Below the pieces are notes generated by a model. The model did no database searches. It was not told where the DNA came from and saw nothing but the letters and a program-made list of their open reading frames with translations. A DNA stretch of 64,000 nt from Cytidiella melzeri (Eukaryota; Basidiomycota; Agaricomycetes; Polyporales; Irpicaceae). A program made the translations under genes and the position numbers. Positions 22,413-34,200 of this stretch are shown piece after piece; the first letter of the stretch is position 1, and every line of letters begins with the position of its first letter. Location: the NCBI GenBank assembly GCA_022592445.1, contig JABYQR010000093.1:62001-126000 (forward strand), written 5' to 3'.

Positions 22413-23705
22413 ACATGTGTCGAAAAATAGATTGTTATCATCTCACACAGCCTCTATCCATGGTTATATAGTTGTTTCATCTGAAACTGTATCCTGTCTA
22501 TCACAAACAAAAGTAGTGTGGGACAAAGAACCTACCCCTCTCCACCCTCTTGCTTCTTTGTCTCCTTTTTCTGCTCTACATTTGACAGGTAAGAGTAGTA
22601 AGATTTGATACTATGTGCTGCAAATTCTGTCTATTATTTGCTTCAATATTGCAATTTTAACATCTGAAACAGCTTCCATAATAGGGGTGTTACAACACTA
22701 ATATTGTCATCAATCACATTAATCACACCTGACATTGCTGACTGATAGATTGCTATAAATTGAAACAGGCTGCTGTCTACCACAAACAAAGTCAAAAAAT
22801 GTCAGGGTTGGCAAACTAACTCCTTTCTATCCTCCTGTTCTTTTTTCTCCTCCCCCCTTTCTGTTGTATACTTGCTAGTTTCCCTAAGCAAGTCACTGGA
22901 TTCAGCAAAGATATACAACTAGACTATCAAATACGGATATGGTGTAGATTCATCTGATATGTTCTGTATACGTGTCTATTGCTAACACCATGTGGGTACT
23001 AGGGGATCTTCTATACCAAACAGGAGAGTGATGAACAGGTATCAAATGATGTTCTAAGATTCTGATGCATTATAGTGGTATTTCTGCACAGCACTAGTCC
23101 CAACTACACATAGACAATGAGATATTCCAAGCCTCGTGGCACTGTACTGTGTTATTGATATATAAATCTCAAAGAAGTTTCATGATTTGTTGAAACATGC
23201 AAATGCACCTCTTCCATGTGCATGCTGTGGTTCTCATCATCAGCACTGCACATTAATTTCAGAAATATATAGCTCCTTGCCATAGTCCTCATATTCTCAG
23301 CACTTGACACTCAACCCCATTTCTTGAAGTTGTGAATTTGTGGCACGCTGGTAGGTCAGTAGTCATTATGTATATTGCACTTGCTTGGGTCACTATTCTG
23401 ACTTCAGTCTTATAGCTAGCAATTCTACTCTTCTTCTCTCAGCACACCTCCATTGCTCCAGGCTTTCTGTTAGCTCAGTACTAGTTGGTAAGCACACTGT
23501 TGTGTACATTACACTTGCAATGGGCTAAAACACTGAGATTGTTCTTGAAGCTAGCTGTGTACCATCCTAAAATTGCCCTTTGATACACCCCTGTTGCTCC
23601 ATTTTCCGCTACTTCAGCATTGGTCAGTCACTACATTTTTGTCTGCATTGCATTCCCCTTGTTTCACAATACTGAACTTGTTTCTCCAGCTGACCATCTG
23701 ACTGA
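22413..23705. other. repeat-derived DNA, nothing coding seen
   Basis: AT-rich, without open frames of coding character. No further repeat family was recognised. Confidence 0.5.
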
Positions 23706-24127
23706 CACTAGGTAACCACGGCTCAATTTCCGGTGGAAAAACATGAGAAATACGTGAGAAAAAATGGTGATTTGACAGTACCTTTTTGTAGCAGAAATAG
23801 CACCGAAAAACACTGAATATTTCATCTTGTTTTTCTTGTGAGCAAATGGATGCAAAAGTGGCTTTTTTCTCAATGCGTTTTTCCGGCCTTTTGGTGATGC
23901 CTAAACGGAGCATTTCTCAATGGTATTTTTAACAGAAACCAAAAGGCCGGAAAAACGCATTGAGAAAAAAGCCACTTTTTCATCCATTCGCTCACAAGAA
24001 AAACAAGATGAAATATTCAGTGTTTTTCGGCACTATTTCTGATACAAAAAGGTACCGTAAAATCACCATTTTTTCTCACGTATTTCTCATGTTTTTCCAC
24101 CAGAAATTGGGCCGTGGTTACCCAGTG
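23706..24127 (-). mobile_element. 422-bp fold-back MITE, CACTA type, copy 2
   Basis: Same length and arms as the copy at 11939. The ends are CACTAGGTAACC...GGTTACCCAGTG and TGA is duplicated on both sides (23703-23705, 24128-24130). The loop is in the opposite orientation relative to copy 1. Confidence 0.93.
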
Positions 24128-24524
24128 TGAACCCTTTACAAACTGCACTTTGACACACCTCCATTGATCCACTGGTTGCATTTGATTGCTCGTATTGCAC
24201 TTGCCTTGGGTCACTTCTCTGATTTCTATTCAGCTGGCATCCTCAAGTTTCCTTTGGCAACATTCAACATTCAACACCATGATGCAGTTATTTACCTCCC
24301 TTATGTTGCTTGCCAGCATTGGCACCATTGTCAACAGCACAAGTAATGCTGCAGCTGTGTCTACCACTCTGCACAGAAATATAGAACCCCGCCTCCCAAA
24401 GGACTCAAGCATCTTCAACACCTTGAGACAACGGGCATCAAATACTCCAATGCCTTACACAGAAGAAGGTTCATTTTAAAGTAACTGTAGATGTTTTAGC
24501 ATAAAGACTGAGTACTGCCTACAG

Positions 24525-24805
24525 CTTATGACAAGGACAAAAAAACCTACATCTTGGCGAAGAAAGAGTGGGACCAGGCTAGCTCCAATTTGGACAATCT
24601 ACGGGTCGCAAAAGATTGGTGGTTACATAGGGCTAACCATCCGCATGAGCCAGAGGACTCCAAGCAAGTCTACAAAACTCTTGCACACATCCATCAAGTC
24701 CGTATTAAAGAGCTTGAGAAACAACGCAAACAAGCTCGTAATAAGCAAAACTACCTGAAAAGAAAATTTGTTAAGAACGGAAAGCTAGTCCCCACAGTAG
24801 ACTAG
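24525..24805 (+). pseudogene. orphan exon-like open frame, unknown
   Basis: After a CTACAG acceptor, the frame reads AYDKDKKTYILAKKEWDQ to KNGKLVPTVD and stops. It is a charged helical segment (IHQVRIKELEKQRKQARNKQ) with consistent codon use. It looks like the last exon of a gene whose upstream part is absent, perhaps carried by a Helitron. Not recognised. Confidence 0.4.
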
Positions 24806-25001
24806 CTACAGTTGGCTTTCTCTTGTCTCATAACCCCTTATTCTCATGTATCTATCCATGTCCTCTACACACAAACATGTAACAAAACCCAAATTGTTGA
24901 AGAGGGCCTGAAGAAGGAACATTTTGTGGATGTATATCATAGCTATCCACGGCATAATCTATGATTCAATCAACCCTGGGTTCAGGAACTGCAACTTTCA
25001 A

Positions 25002-25060
25002 CTAGTGGTAGCAGGGCCAGCACGCGGCAAGTACAATTCCTGAACTTACCAACCTGTATC
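25002..25060 (-). mobile_element. Helitron-like 3' terminus
   Basis: On the minus strand, GTACTTGCCGCGTGCTGGCC leads to GCTACCACTAG with T following. It is related to the termini at 14346 and 21926 but belongs to a different variant. Its body should extend to higher coordinates, and the other end was not found. Confidence 0.55.
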
Positions 25061-25824
25061 TACTGCTTCACCTATGTGAGTTGGCGCAAAGATAGCGTGG
25101 CAGATTTGATTGTGTCATTAAATACTTTTTTGTTCACTGAATCATTGTGCTATATTCACTTCAACAATCAAGCTTTGTCCAAAAACAAGGGGGCATATGC
25201 ACAGCATAACTACAAGAGTTGTGTGAAGACTTAACATATCTGTTAACATTACCTTGTTGTGATCAATGGCACCTAGAAGATACTGTTACATGACAAATGT
25301 GCGTAGAGTCACCTAAAACATCTGTTGTGGTTTAAAACTGTATCAACCTGGGAAATCAACTTCTCTAGTAACTTTCATAAGAAACATTTATGATAGTACT
25401 CAGTCTCTAGACTACCTTTTGATTAGTGATAATTATATGACTAGCTGGATTGCTTGCATTATCTTCTGTTGGTAGCCTGTACTAGAAGGCCTGACTGCAA
25501 AGACAATGTTGTTACTGGTAAACAGTTTCAATTTACTTTGTCTGGAATGCCCACTGCCAAAACGGCCTGCCTAGACCAACACCGTTATAAGTCACTAGCA
25601 AAAGCCTGGAATACTTACTTGTATTGGTATAATTTTGTTATTGGTAAAACCTTCTGTGACTGACAGATTTAAAATCCTTGCTTTTGAATGCAATTTTGTG
25701 ACTGGCAAACCTGTAGTTGCTCAAATGCCCATAATATTTACCTTCAAATGTGATTGTGAACCCTTACCTATACAGGTAACTTTTTTACTGGTGACAGCTT
25801 TTGTTTCTGATTTGCCAGGAAATA

Positions 25825-26587
25825 CTGGCGTTAGCAAGGCCGGCAAGCGGCAAGTACAATTACTGAAGATTAAATGAAATATTGCTTTTTGAGCCAGATT
25901 TGTAAGTAACCTTGGTGCTGGTAGCAGCCTGAACAAATATTTTGTCAGGAATGGCTTCTTCAATGAGTAATGTATGGTACGTTAGTAGTTTGTCTTCACT
26001 GGAGCACATAATCATTCATATAAGAAGAGGGACTGTGCTGGATTGTTTGAAGTACAAGAATGGATGTGAGTACAGGATTAAAACAAGTTTGTGCAGTAGA
26101 GCATGGGGATAAAGATTGTTTGACATGCATCTTCTGCTTGATGGTGTTGAACTATGTTAAAAAATCTAGATAGGATTTGGTAAACTGCAGGAGCAGGACA
26201 AGTGATCATGTCATTGATAGCAAATTGGATAAATCATATAGCATGAAACAGTTTATTGCACCTGTGACTTTGTTACCAAAGAGAACCTGAGTAAACAGCT
26301 CTGTTCCTGGTACAGAACTTGCCAAGCCATCTGGTCATGAATATTGGCCGTATTACGGACATTTGCTGCTGGTGACACCTTTGATAGGCAACTTGATCTG
26401 GGATAAAGTGACTGTAGTACAATTGATAAGTTTGGTTGCGGGAAAAGGAGCCATACATTGATGAAGGTAGTCACCAATGGTGGGAAGGGCCTTCATCTAT
26501 CTTTTCATTATTCTTGTGCAGTATTCACTGCTGATTCTATAAAATTACTTGCTTCAAGGCTGGAGGGCTTGAGGGTGTCTCATTAGA
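25825..26587 (-). mobile_element. non-autonomous Helitron-like element, inverted copy
   Basis: Reverse-oriented counterpart of 21155-21926, diverged throughout and of similar length. The 3' tetranucleotide reads CCAG instead of CTAG. It is followed on its 5' side by satellite units in the matching orientation. Confidence 0.65.
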
Positions 26588-27304
26588 TCAATTGCCAGAA
26601 CATGTTACATGTGTCCTGTTGGTGTCTGCACTGCCTCACCCCCAATGGAATTGCTACAGCCCGTGTTCTGATTGTAACTCCTGCTTATAAAGCAAATAGT
26701 GGTTGTGAAACTGTGTGGAAGAATCAGGGGCAGTGCTCTATGGTGATGCAACCATGTCTTCTTGATGTCTGAGCTGCATCAGCCCCAATAGAAATGTTAA
26801 AGGCTGTGTTCTGATTGTAACTCCTCCTTGTGGAGCAACTAATGGTTGTGAATCTTTGTGGAACAATTTGATGCAGTGCTTTCTGCCGATGCAACCATGT
26901 GATGTTGATGTCTGAGCTGAATCACCCCTATTGGAACTGCCACAGACTGTGATTTAATTGTAACTCCTGCTTAGAGATTGGTGGCTGTGAAACCTTGTGA
27001 ACCAATTGAATGCAGTGCTTGCTGCCAATGCAACCATGCACTGTTGATGTATGAACTGCCTCATACCCATTGGAACTGCCACAGTTGTAACTCCTGCTTA
27101 AAAAGTAGTGGTTGTGAAACTTTGTGGACCAATTGAATGCAGTGCTGGCTGCTGATGAAACCACATCCAGCTGATGTCTGCACTGCCTCACCCCCATCAG
27201 AGCTGCCACAGGCTGTGTTCAGACTGTAACTCCTGCTTATGACGCCACTGGTGGTTATGAAACTGTATGGAAGAGTCAAAGGCAGTGCTCTATCCTGATG
27301 CACA
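26588..27304 (-). repeat. ~142-bp satellite array, minus orientation (about 5 units)
   Basis: Same unit as the other arrays. Ends at about 27304, before a short tract of TAGATACCAGTAGAATCC-like micro-repeats. Confidence 0.85.
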
Positions 27305-27424
27305 TCAGGAAAAAGGGGTTTTCTACCTAATAACCCTAAATCTAGGTAGTGCGCAGGTGTCCTCGTAGATACCAGTAGAATCCCGTAGATATCAGTAGAG
27401 CCCGTAGATGCAGACCGGAAATAT

Positions 27425-28356
27425 TTACACTGTTATTGACCGAGATCTTTGCCAATTATCTACTAGCTGTCGAAATAACACGAAGTCTGAATGTCGTAGG
27501 TACGCATTCACGTAAAATCGGTCACAACGTTGTAGTACATTCTCCGAAGTCCAGTCAGTTCGCGCGACATGTACTCGTTCCCAAGCAGGAATTAGATGGC
27601 AAGTGCGTACAATAGAAGTGATAGGAATGATGGATGCTCGACGACGATGAAGCCTCTGTGACGACGCAACAGAAAACATACCGGTGAGATCGTCGTATCG
27701 GTGGAACGGTGTGTACCACTCGATATATGCCAGCGGATGCTTGCTAACGTGCTCCATGTTGCTCGGAAGTCGAAAAAGAAGCCTAACTTGTCCGACCGTC
27801 ATCCCTAGTATTACAAGTTAGCGTACAGACTCCGAGTCGCGCAACACCATGAAAACTGATACTCACCGTCCAGAGGGTGGCTAGATATTCCGTCTTCTCT
27901 CTCTGAGTCTTGGGTGCTGTCGACCACTCCCTCACGCGCAAGAACGGTCGAAAATTGGGACGGAGTCGCCGGTTGAAGACCTCCCGCGGACTTTGCAGGT
28001 ATTGCGCAAATTGAGTCCATAGCAAGTGTTTTTGACACCTGGCTCATACGCGGGAGCCGCTTCTTGAACTGTTTGTAGACTGAAAATGTTGTGTACATGT
28101 TGACCACACGGAGGAAGGAGTTCGCGTTCGAGGCAGCCTGTATTGGTAGGCTGGGCCGGCTGGCTGATGAGGACGCTACTGTCTTCGTGACGAAGTCCTC
28201 CAAACAACGAATAAAGTCCAGTGCACCAAACTCTTCAGTGATTGTCTTGACTGACGTGCTTGGGAACGCCGGACGTTTTGAGATAGTGTACTCCTCTGAG
28301 TCGACGTCTGCCCGCGCGTGGCTCTCCGGTGCTGTCTCTTGCTCAACCTCCTCGCT
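27425..28356 (-). pseudogene. Plavaka-type (CMC superfamily) transposase, C-terminal fragment
   Basis: Exons 27867-28356 and 27425-27804 are joined by a 62-nt intron with matching phase. The C-terminal block has HPLAYIEWYTPFHRYD, GMFSVASSQRLHRRRASIIP, IVRTCHLIPAWER, RFYVNAYLRHSDFVLFR. I recognise this pattern from the C-termini of Agaricomycete Plavaka transposases, from memory of the family. The open frame continues upstream only because it runs into the neighbouring duplicated module at 28357. The catalytic domain is missing. Confidence 0.6.
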
Positions 28357-28587
28357 ATTATACCTTAAAGAACTACCCTGGTAAGGTTCAGCCTGAGGTT
28401 CAGCCTCTGTTTTTGAGGGCCCGTAGGGCCTCAAAAAGCGACAAACAATATCTTCAGGGTCATGTGCCTTGAAAAAGAGTGTGTCAATATTTGCAGGGGC
28501 AGAGGGCTAATGAAAAATGGGGGTCGGTATTTTCAGTGCCCAGTGATGTAATTGATGTAATTTGAGCAATTTGAACAATTTGAGCAC

Positions 28588-28838
28588 GGAGTGCGAGTCC
28601 GATAAGAAAGTTGTTCACTATCGGATTTGAACAATTTGAGCACGGAGTGCGAGTCCGATAAGAAAGTTGTTCACTATCGGAGTCATGGTGCAGGAAGAGT
28701 CAAGGGGATTCCCCGATAGCGAGAGTCCGCACTATCGGGGAAATGAGTACTTAGGGTTTTCTCCGATAGCAGGCTAAAACGCTATCGGACTGCTGGCAGG
28801 AGGGGTGGTACTCCGATAAGAAAACATTGCGCTATCGG
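28588..28838. repeat. CCGATA palindromes of the module (copy 1)
   Basis: Five members: TCCGATAAGAAAG..TATCGGA twice (in a 58-bp direct duplication), then CCCCGATAGCG.., TCCGATAGCAGG.. and TCCGATAAGAAAAC... Two more lie at 29110-29190. Confidence 0.85.
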
Positions 28839-28857
28839 GGGAGGGGCGAGGGGCAGT

Positions 28858-29021
28858 AGAAAAACATGCTTGCTACAAGCATTACCTGTAACGGGTTACG
28901 TTGCAGGGAATGCTTGAAGCCGGCGAGTATATCGGCGTGTGGCGTGAGTGGGGATCGAACCGAACGCCCTGCACTGGAGGGGGTGCAAGGTCCGGTTCGA
29001 TAACCACTACGCCACTACGCC
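28858..29021 (-). ncRNA. tRNA-like Pol III unit 1a
   Basis: The minus strand holds TGGCGTAGTGG (29004-29014), a perfect A-box, and GGTTCGATCCC (28951-28961), a B-box. It then has a hairpin (AAGCATTCCCTG..CAGGTAATGCTT) and a T5 run at 28860-28864, a typical Pol III terminator. The ends can form an acceptor-like stem. The anticodon region is instead a long stem (CTTGCAC-type arm with GTGCAAG), so it is not a canonical tRNA. Either a tRNA-derived SINE or a small structured RNA. Confidence 0.5.
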
Positions 29022-29207
29022 TTGTGAGGTTAGGCTCGGTTTTGATGTATGTAGTGTATGTGGGTATTGCTTGTGCGCAGTAGTGGTGAAAGATTGGCAG
29101 GCTGGTGATCTCCGATAGCGAATTACTGCACTATCGGGCTGTTGGGAGGAGGGGTGGTACTCCGATAAGAAAACGTTGCGCTATCGGGGAGGGGAGAAGG
29201 GGTGGTA

Positions 29208-29378
29208 GAAAAACATGCTTGCTACAAGCATTACCTGTAACGGGTTACGTTGCAGGGAATGCTTGAAGCCAGCGAGTATATCGGCGTTGTTTGTGTGGCG
29301 TGAGCCGGGATCGAACCGAACGCCTTGCACTGGAGTGGGTGCAAGGTCCGGTGCTGGTACCACTACGCCACCACACCT
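29208..29378 (-). ncRNA. tRNA-like Pol III unit 1b
   Basis: Second tandem copy, ~350 bp downstream in plus coordinates. A-box at 29360-29370, B-box at 29307-29317, T5 at 29209-29213. Here GGTGTGG can pair with TCACGCC as a 7-bp acceptor-like stem. The anticodon-position stem has eight pairs (CCTTGCAC/GTGCAAGG). Confidence 0.5.
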
Positions 29379-29833
29379 TGTGAGGTTAGGCTTGGTTTTG
29401 ATGTATGATGAGTATGTGGGATATCGTTTGTGCGCAGTGTACTGTGATGCCGTTGGCATGCAGGCCAAGCATGTATGGGAGGAAGACATGATGTGATGAG
29501 TGGTGGAATATAAGTAGGGCGACTGTGTTTTTGTGAATAAAACAAGATTTTTGGCATGAAGCGGAGAACTATGATCTGTAACGCAGCGTGGGAATTTGTG
29601 ATATTGTTGCGAGGGGGGTACAAGAGTGTGACACTGTGATGGGGGTGTTATGTAAATAGTATGTCATTTTGAACGGTTTAATGCAACTGTGAAGTTAATC
29701 CATCACGAAGCTGTCAGACTTCTTGAAGAGACCGAGATGAGTTCGCTTAGCATGCAGAAGGGTATATATATGACATTGGTTCGAGTACGGGAGGAATGTA
29801 ACTAGCCCTCTGTCCTCTAACGTGCAGCTCGCG

Positions 29834-30606
29834 ATGAACGGCATGGACGTATCCACGGTTGCGGAGGAGATTGAGCGTCTGTGTGTTGGGACGGACACCA
29901 GCAGTGTGTGGAGTGATGGAAGTGGTGAGTGCTTCTGCATGAGTGAACGGCGATGTGAACTGACATGTGGATTGTGTGCTTAGACGAGACTGTTACACCT
30001 GCGCGGTTGTTTGAGGAGGAGATTGATGATGATGAGGAGAATGAAGATGTGGATGAGGCAGAAGATGGGTACGAGGATGAGGACGAGGAGGAGGAGGAGG
30101 AGGAGGAGGATGACGAAGTTTCTGGATGGGATTCTGAGGAGGAGGAGGAGGAGGAGGAGGAGGACGAGGACGAGGACGGTGAGTTATATTTGGATTGCAT
30201 TGGGACTTCAGTGCTGAGAGGAGTTTGAGGTTCGAAGGAGAACCGACCGCCTGTGCGTTTGGTGTTGCCGCGTCCGAATCTGAGGAAGATCCGGGTGTAT
30301 GTGACGCCTGGACCTGACGGGTACGAGGGGACTGTGAGGCACCTTGAGCGACAGAGGGACCGAGTTGGGAGGACGTGGGTTCCGCGCCCTGATGGTACGG
30401 GGGAGGACCTGTACTATGTTGTGAAGCTTGAGCGATGTGATGGGTACACGCGAGTGTGTCTTCGACCGTCTGTGGGAGGTGAGCCGTTGGTTGGGGTGTA
30501 TTTGTATTGCTCTGAGGAGCCGAAGGTACTTGACCTCCATGAGCGTGCGGAGATGATGAACTGGACGTACGAGCAGTACATAGCCTGTCTTTCTCACTTT
30601 CAGTAG
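29834..30606 (+). CDS. ORF-S: small acidic protein of the module, copy 1
   Basis: Exons 29834-29924, 29984-30178 and 30230-30606, phases agreeing, for 220 codons. The N-terminus MNGMDVSTVAEEIERLCVG is followed by about 55 residues almost entirely Asp/Glu. A basic/aromatic C-terminal domain of about 120 residues follows (PRPNLRKIRVYVTPGP, EDLYYVVKLERCDGYTRVCL, ERAEMMNWTYEQYIACLSHF). A TATATATA box lies at 29762. The duplicate at 49022 is intact and differs mainly in acidic-tract length and the last residue (Q/D). Two intact copies argue for selection. Function unknown; the acidic-plus-compact-domain layout would fit a histone or nucleic-acid-protein mimic or chaperone, but that is speculation. 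Confidence 0.7.
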
Positions 30607-30760
30607 ATTAGTGTATGCGTGTTTGTCATGACAATGTGGAACAGTGGTCTGGAGAGGGAGAACATGAGATGGAAGAATGAGTGGTATTGAGCAATCCACA
30701 AACAGCTGAGTTCACCCCAAGCCTAACCTGGCCCATGAAGGCGAGATAGACGTCCCTTGC

Positions 30761-31096
30761 CCGATAGTGAAATGTATCACTATCGGGCGTATAGTCATGA
30801 CTCCCCAATAGCGCGACGTTTCACTATCGGGCGTATAGTCATGACTCCCCGATAGTGAAACGTTTCACTATCGGGTTCATAGTCATGACTCCCCGATAGT
30901 GAAACGTTTCACTATCGTGTTCATAGTCACGACCCCCGATAGTGAAACGTTTCACTATCGTGTTCATAGTCACGACCCCCCGATAGTGAAACGTTTCACT
31001 ATCGGGTTCATAGTCACGACTCCCCGATAGTGAAACGTTTCACTATCGGGTTCATAGTCACGACTCCCCGATAGTGAAACATTTCACTATCGGGGA
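30761..31096. repeat. eight-palindrome array upstream of ORF-A, copy 1
   Basis: Palindromes of the type CCCGATAGTGAAACGTTTC-ACTATCGGG start at 30761, 30805, 30849, 30893, 30936, 30980, 31024 and 31068, a 43-44-bp period. The spacer is TTCATAGTCATGACTCC or close variants, all in one orientation. The last unit is 194 bp before the ORF-A start. Confidence 0.95.
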
Positions 31097-31261
31097 GTCA
31101 TGCATTGAATAAAACTGAGACGCTCACGTGGGTTAACACGGCGGCAATCAATCTGAGTTTGATTTTGCACGCAGGCAGACGCCAGACGATCAGATTACGC
31201 TCTTTCTCAACCACTACTACTACTACCAACACAAACTCGACTATAACAACAACAACTAGCA

Positions 31262-34200
31262 ATGGCACCTCAAGGGAGCAAGGGAGCTGGGAAGAAGAAG
31301 GAGTTGACGCAGGAGGAGAAGGACGAGATGGAGTTGAAGAAGCTGACGCGTGCGCAGGCGGCGGCCAACCGCAAGCTGAAAAAAGAGGAGAGAGCAAGGC
31401 TTAAGGTGCGCGGCAGTGTATGTGTTACGATAGCAGCTGAAGGATATGTGCTTAGGAAGAGTCCTTGGCTGCGGCTGAAGCCAGTCAGAAGGACTACGCT
31501 GCTGTAGAGGAACGGATCGAGTCCATCGACGCGGAGGACGCATCGGTTGCGATTGGTGTGTCGCAGCAACTGCAGGGAAGCATTGATCGGGCGTTCCTGG
31601 GCTTTGCGTGGCTTGACATCTTGAGCAAACCGGCACTTTCGTTCGGTGCGGTGAACAACCGTGCGATCAACGCGCGGGCTGTGGAGGAACTAAAGGACAG
31701 CATGTGGAATGAGGGCTTGCGACGATTTGACAAGACGACGTTCATCCCGGTGATGATTTCGAAAACGTTGCTGAAGGAGCAGGAGGCTCCGAAGGAAGGC
31801 CAAGGCCAAGGAAAAAGCCAAGGCCAAGGCGCAATTCACCGAAAGCGAGGAGGAGGACGAGGACGAGGAGGGCGGGGGAATGGGCTCGAAGGGAGGGCGG
31901 GGGAAGCAAGGGGGTACACAGCTGGTGAAGGACTTCACGACGAAAATCGACGTGTACCCGTACCTCCTCGACTGCCTGAAGAGCGTGCCGAAACGATTGG
32001 AGGCGTTGGGGGGGCAGCATCGCCATGCTGCTGTCTCCGCGATCAGGGCGTCGATTGACAAGGACACGCTGAAGAAGTCTGCGCAGAAGTTGGTGGAGTT
32101 ACGGGCGCTGGGTGAGCATATCCGGGATGTTATTCGGAAGGCAGACGAGGAGGAGCTGGAGCTTCGGGGCGCGGAGTGGGAGAAGCAGGCTGAAGAGACG
32201 CGGGCGCTTATCGAGGCGGAGGAGGAGAATGTGCGTCGAGTGAAGACGTTTGGTAAGTACAAGGGGAAGTGGCTGATTGGAGTGTATGCGGAAGGTAAGT
32301 TAACAAAACTTGGTTTGGAATTTCACTTTTACTTACATGTGCATGACTTTAATAGAGGATTTGACGGACGAGACGCGGACTGCGCTGGCGGCGAACAAGC
32401 ATGAAGTGCGACTTCGGGAGACGCCTGAGGAGGCGTTGATTACGATCTGCCGGACGTACAAGAAGATGCAGGACACGCACAATGTGCTGAAGCAGGGTGG
32501 TGAGCTCCTGAAGAAGGAGATTGCGTTGGTGAAAGCTGAGCTTATGGCGGCGATGGAGCTTGCTGAGGTTGAGGTTGTTGATGGGGTGCCGCAGTACGAG
32601 GAGATTCCGGAGGTGACGTTTTTGCCGGAGGACTGTGTGGAGGAGGAGCCGATGGAGGTGGATAATGTGGAGCGGTCTCTCTCTGAGCTTCGGAGTGCGC
32701 GTGCTGTGCAGTTTCTAGGGCGAGTCAAGCGGAAGGTTGAGCGGCTTGAAGGTAAGTTGGAAGAGCTGCGGCAGGAGAGGTCGTTGTACGAGGAGAACGA
32801 GAAGCGAAGCAAGAAGGAGCTTGAGAGGGCGTGGCAGGTCCGGATGGTGAAGATCACGAGTACGCAGCCGCCAACGATCCAGAAGCTGGTGGGGCATACG
32901 GTGACGCTTGAGTTCCTGCTGACGTACCTGGCGTATCGCGAGTACTACCCGGCGTTGGACGTGACCTCCTCGAGGTGGATGACGAAGAACATCATGCAGA
33001 CGCCAGGAGAGGTGAGTGACCAACCAGCTGGAGAGGAATAGTTACTGAAGAGGTTGTTTAGCTGTACTGGCGAGCTGCGAAGCACATGTTCGACGTGCAG
33101 GAGCTTATGCTGCGTCCGATAGAGTCGCGATGGACGTACAAGGAGGTGCTGAGCGTGATGCACGAGGAGGAGAAAGCGACGATGGCGGTGGCGAAGACGA
33201 GTGCGAAGCTGCACATGCTTCGGCAGGGGATGACGGAGGAGCAGCGTGTAGCGCTTGGGGAGATCACGGAGATTGACCAGGTGGAGGAGCTTACGAAGCA
33301 CGACCACGCCCGTATTGAGGGGCTGATCAAGGACTACGAGTACACGCATGAGCACAAGGGGTGGAAGAATGTTGTGGAGATGCACAAGGAGGAGGAGGAG
33401 CAGCTTGGGCCCCAGATTGAGGCGATGGCGGCGGCGCGCGCGAAGTTGGCTGAGCTTCTTGCTCTTTGCCGGAGTGCTGTTGGTGTGCCTGCGCGAGATG
33501 CGCTGACGACGAAGATGATGGAGTACGTGGACGATTCGTACAAGAAGACAATCCGGCCCTCGTACTACATCTACGCAGGCACGGTCGGCAACTGGAAGTA
33601 CGACGAGTGCCTGAGGAATTACGCGAAGACGGTTGCGGCGGAGTTTGCGAACGAGGCGAAGCGTTTCCCAAAGGACGACGTGGAGAGTAGGAACCGGTAC
33701 GACACGTATGCGTGGCGGGCGTTGGTCCTGCTCGGCGTGCGTACTGCAGACTACACGCCGTGGCCGATGGCGACGAGGATTCCGCTGGAGGAGGCGTACA
33801 AGAGGTTGTCGAAGAGCAAGGAAGGGCTCCAGGAGGTAAGCAGCCACCCACGTATTTCCCGATAACAATTCGTTTTGTTATCGGGCAATGCGTCCTCTGC
33901 TACGTTGGTGTGTTGGGCGATAGGTTGGGTGGCGAGTGACCCGATAGCGAAACGTCTCGCTATCGGGCACTCGCCCACAACAAGCATACCCCGATAGCGA
34001 AACGTCCCGCTATCGGGGAAGGCGGCGAATACCTCTACCCGATAACAAAACGTTTTGTTATCGGGGGAGGTGGTGAACCCCTCTACCCGATAGCGAAACG
34101 TTCTGTTATCGGGGGAGGTGGTGAACCCCTCTACCCGATAGCGAGACGTTTTGTTATCGGGTAGAGGTATTCGCCGCCTCCCCCGATAGCGGGACGTTTC

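Larger units (their letters stand above)
28357..30606 (+). repeat. ~2.2-kb module, copy 1 (duplicated at 47607-49779)
   Basis: Highly similar over its whole length to 47607-49779, in direct orientation. Both start CTATTATACCTTAAAGAACT. Contents in order: palindromes of the CCGATA family, two tRNA-like units in tandem, a TATA box and the ORF-S gene. Copy 1 begins inside the Plavaka fragment. Copy 2 begins at the end of an 83-bp tandem repeat. Confidence 0.92.

Noticed and set aside
21155..26587. Complete ~770-bp Helitrons from TCTAATGAG to CTAG
   Set aside because: The two copies stay similar upstream of the TC start, into the satellite, so the 5' boundary is not supported. Only the 3' ends are called.
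28942..29021. Canonical tRNA gene
   Set aside because: The A- and B-boxes fit, but the anticodon arm is replaced by a longer stem and the acceptor pairing in this copy is imperfect.
29817..30200. Poly-Ser minus-strand frames (also 49005-49373)
   Set aside because: Antisense of the Asp/Glu tract of ORF-S.
30761..31096. CRISPR-like array (regular 44-bp period, also at 63195-63545)
   Set aside because: The repeats are palindromes, the spacers are nearly identical to one another, there are no cas genes, and the organism is a eukaryote.
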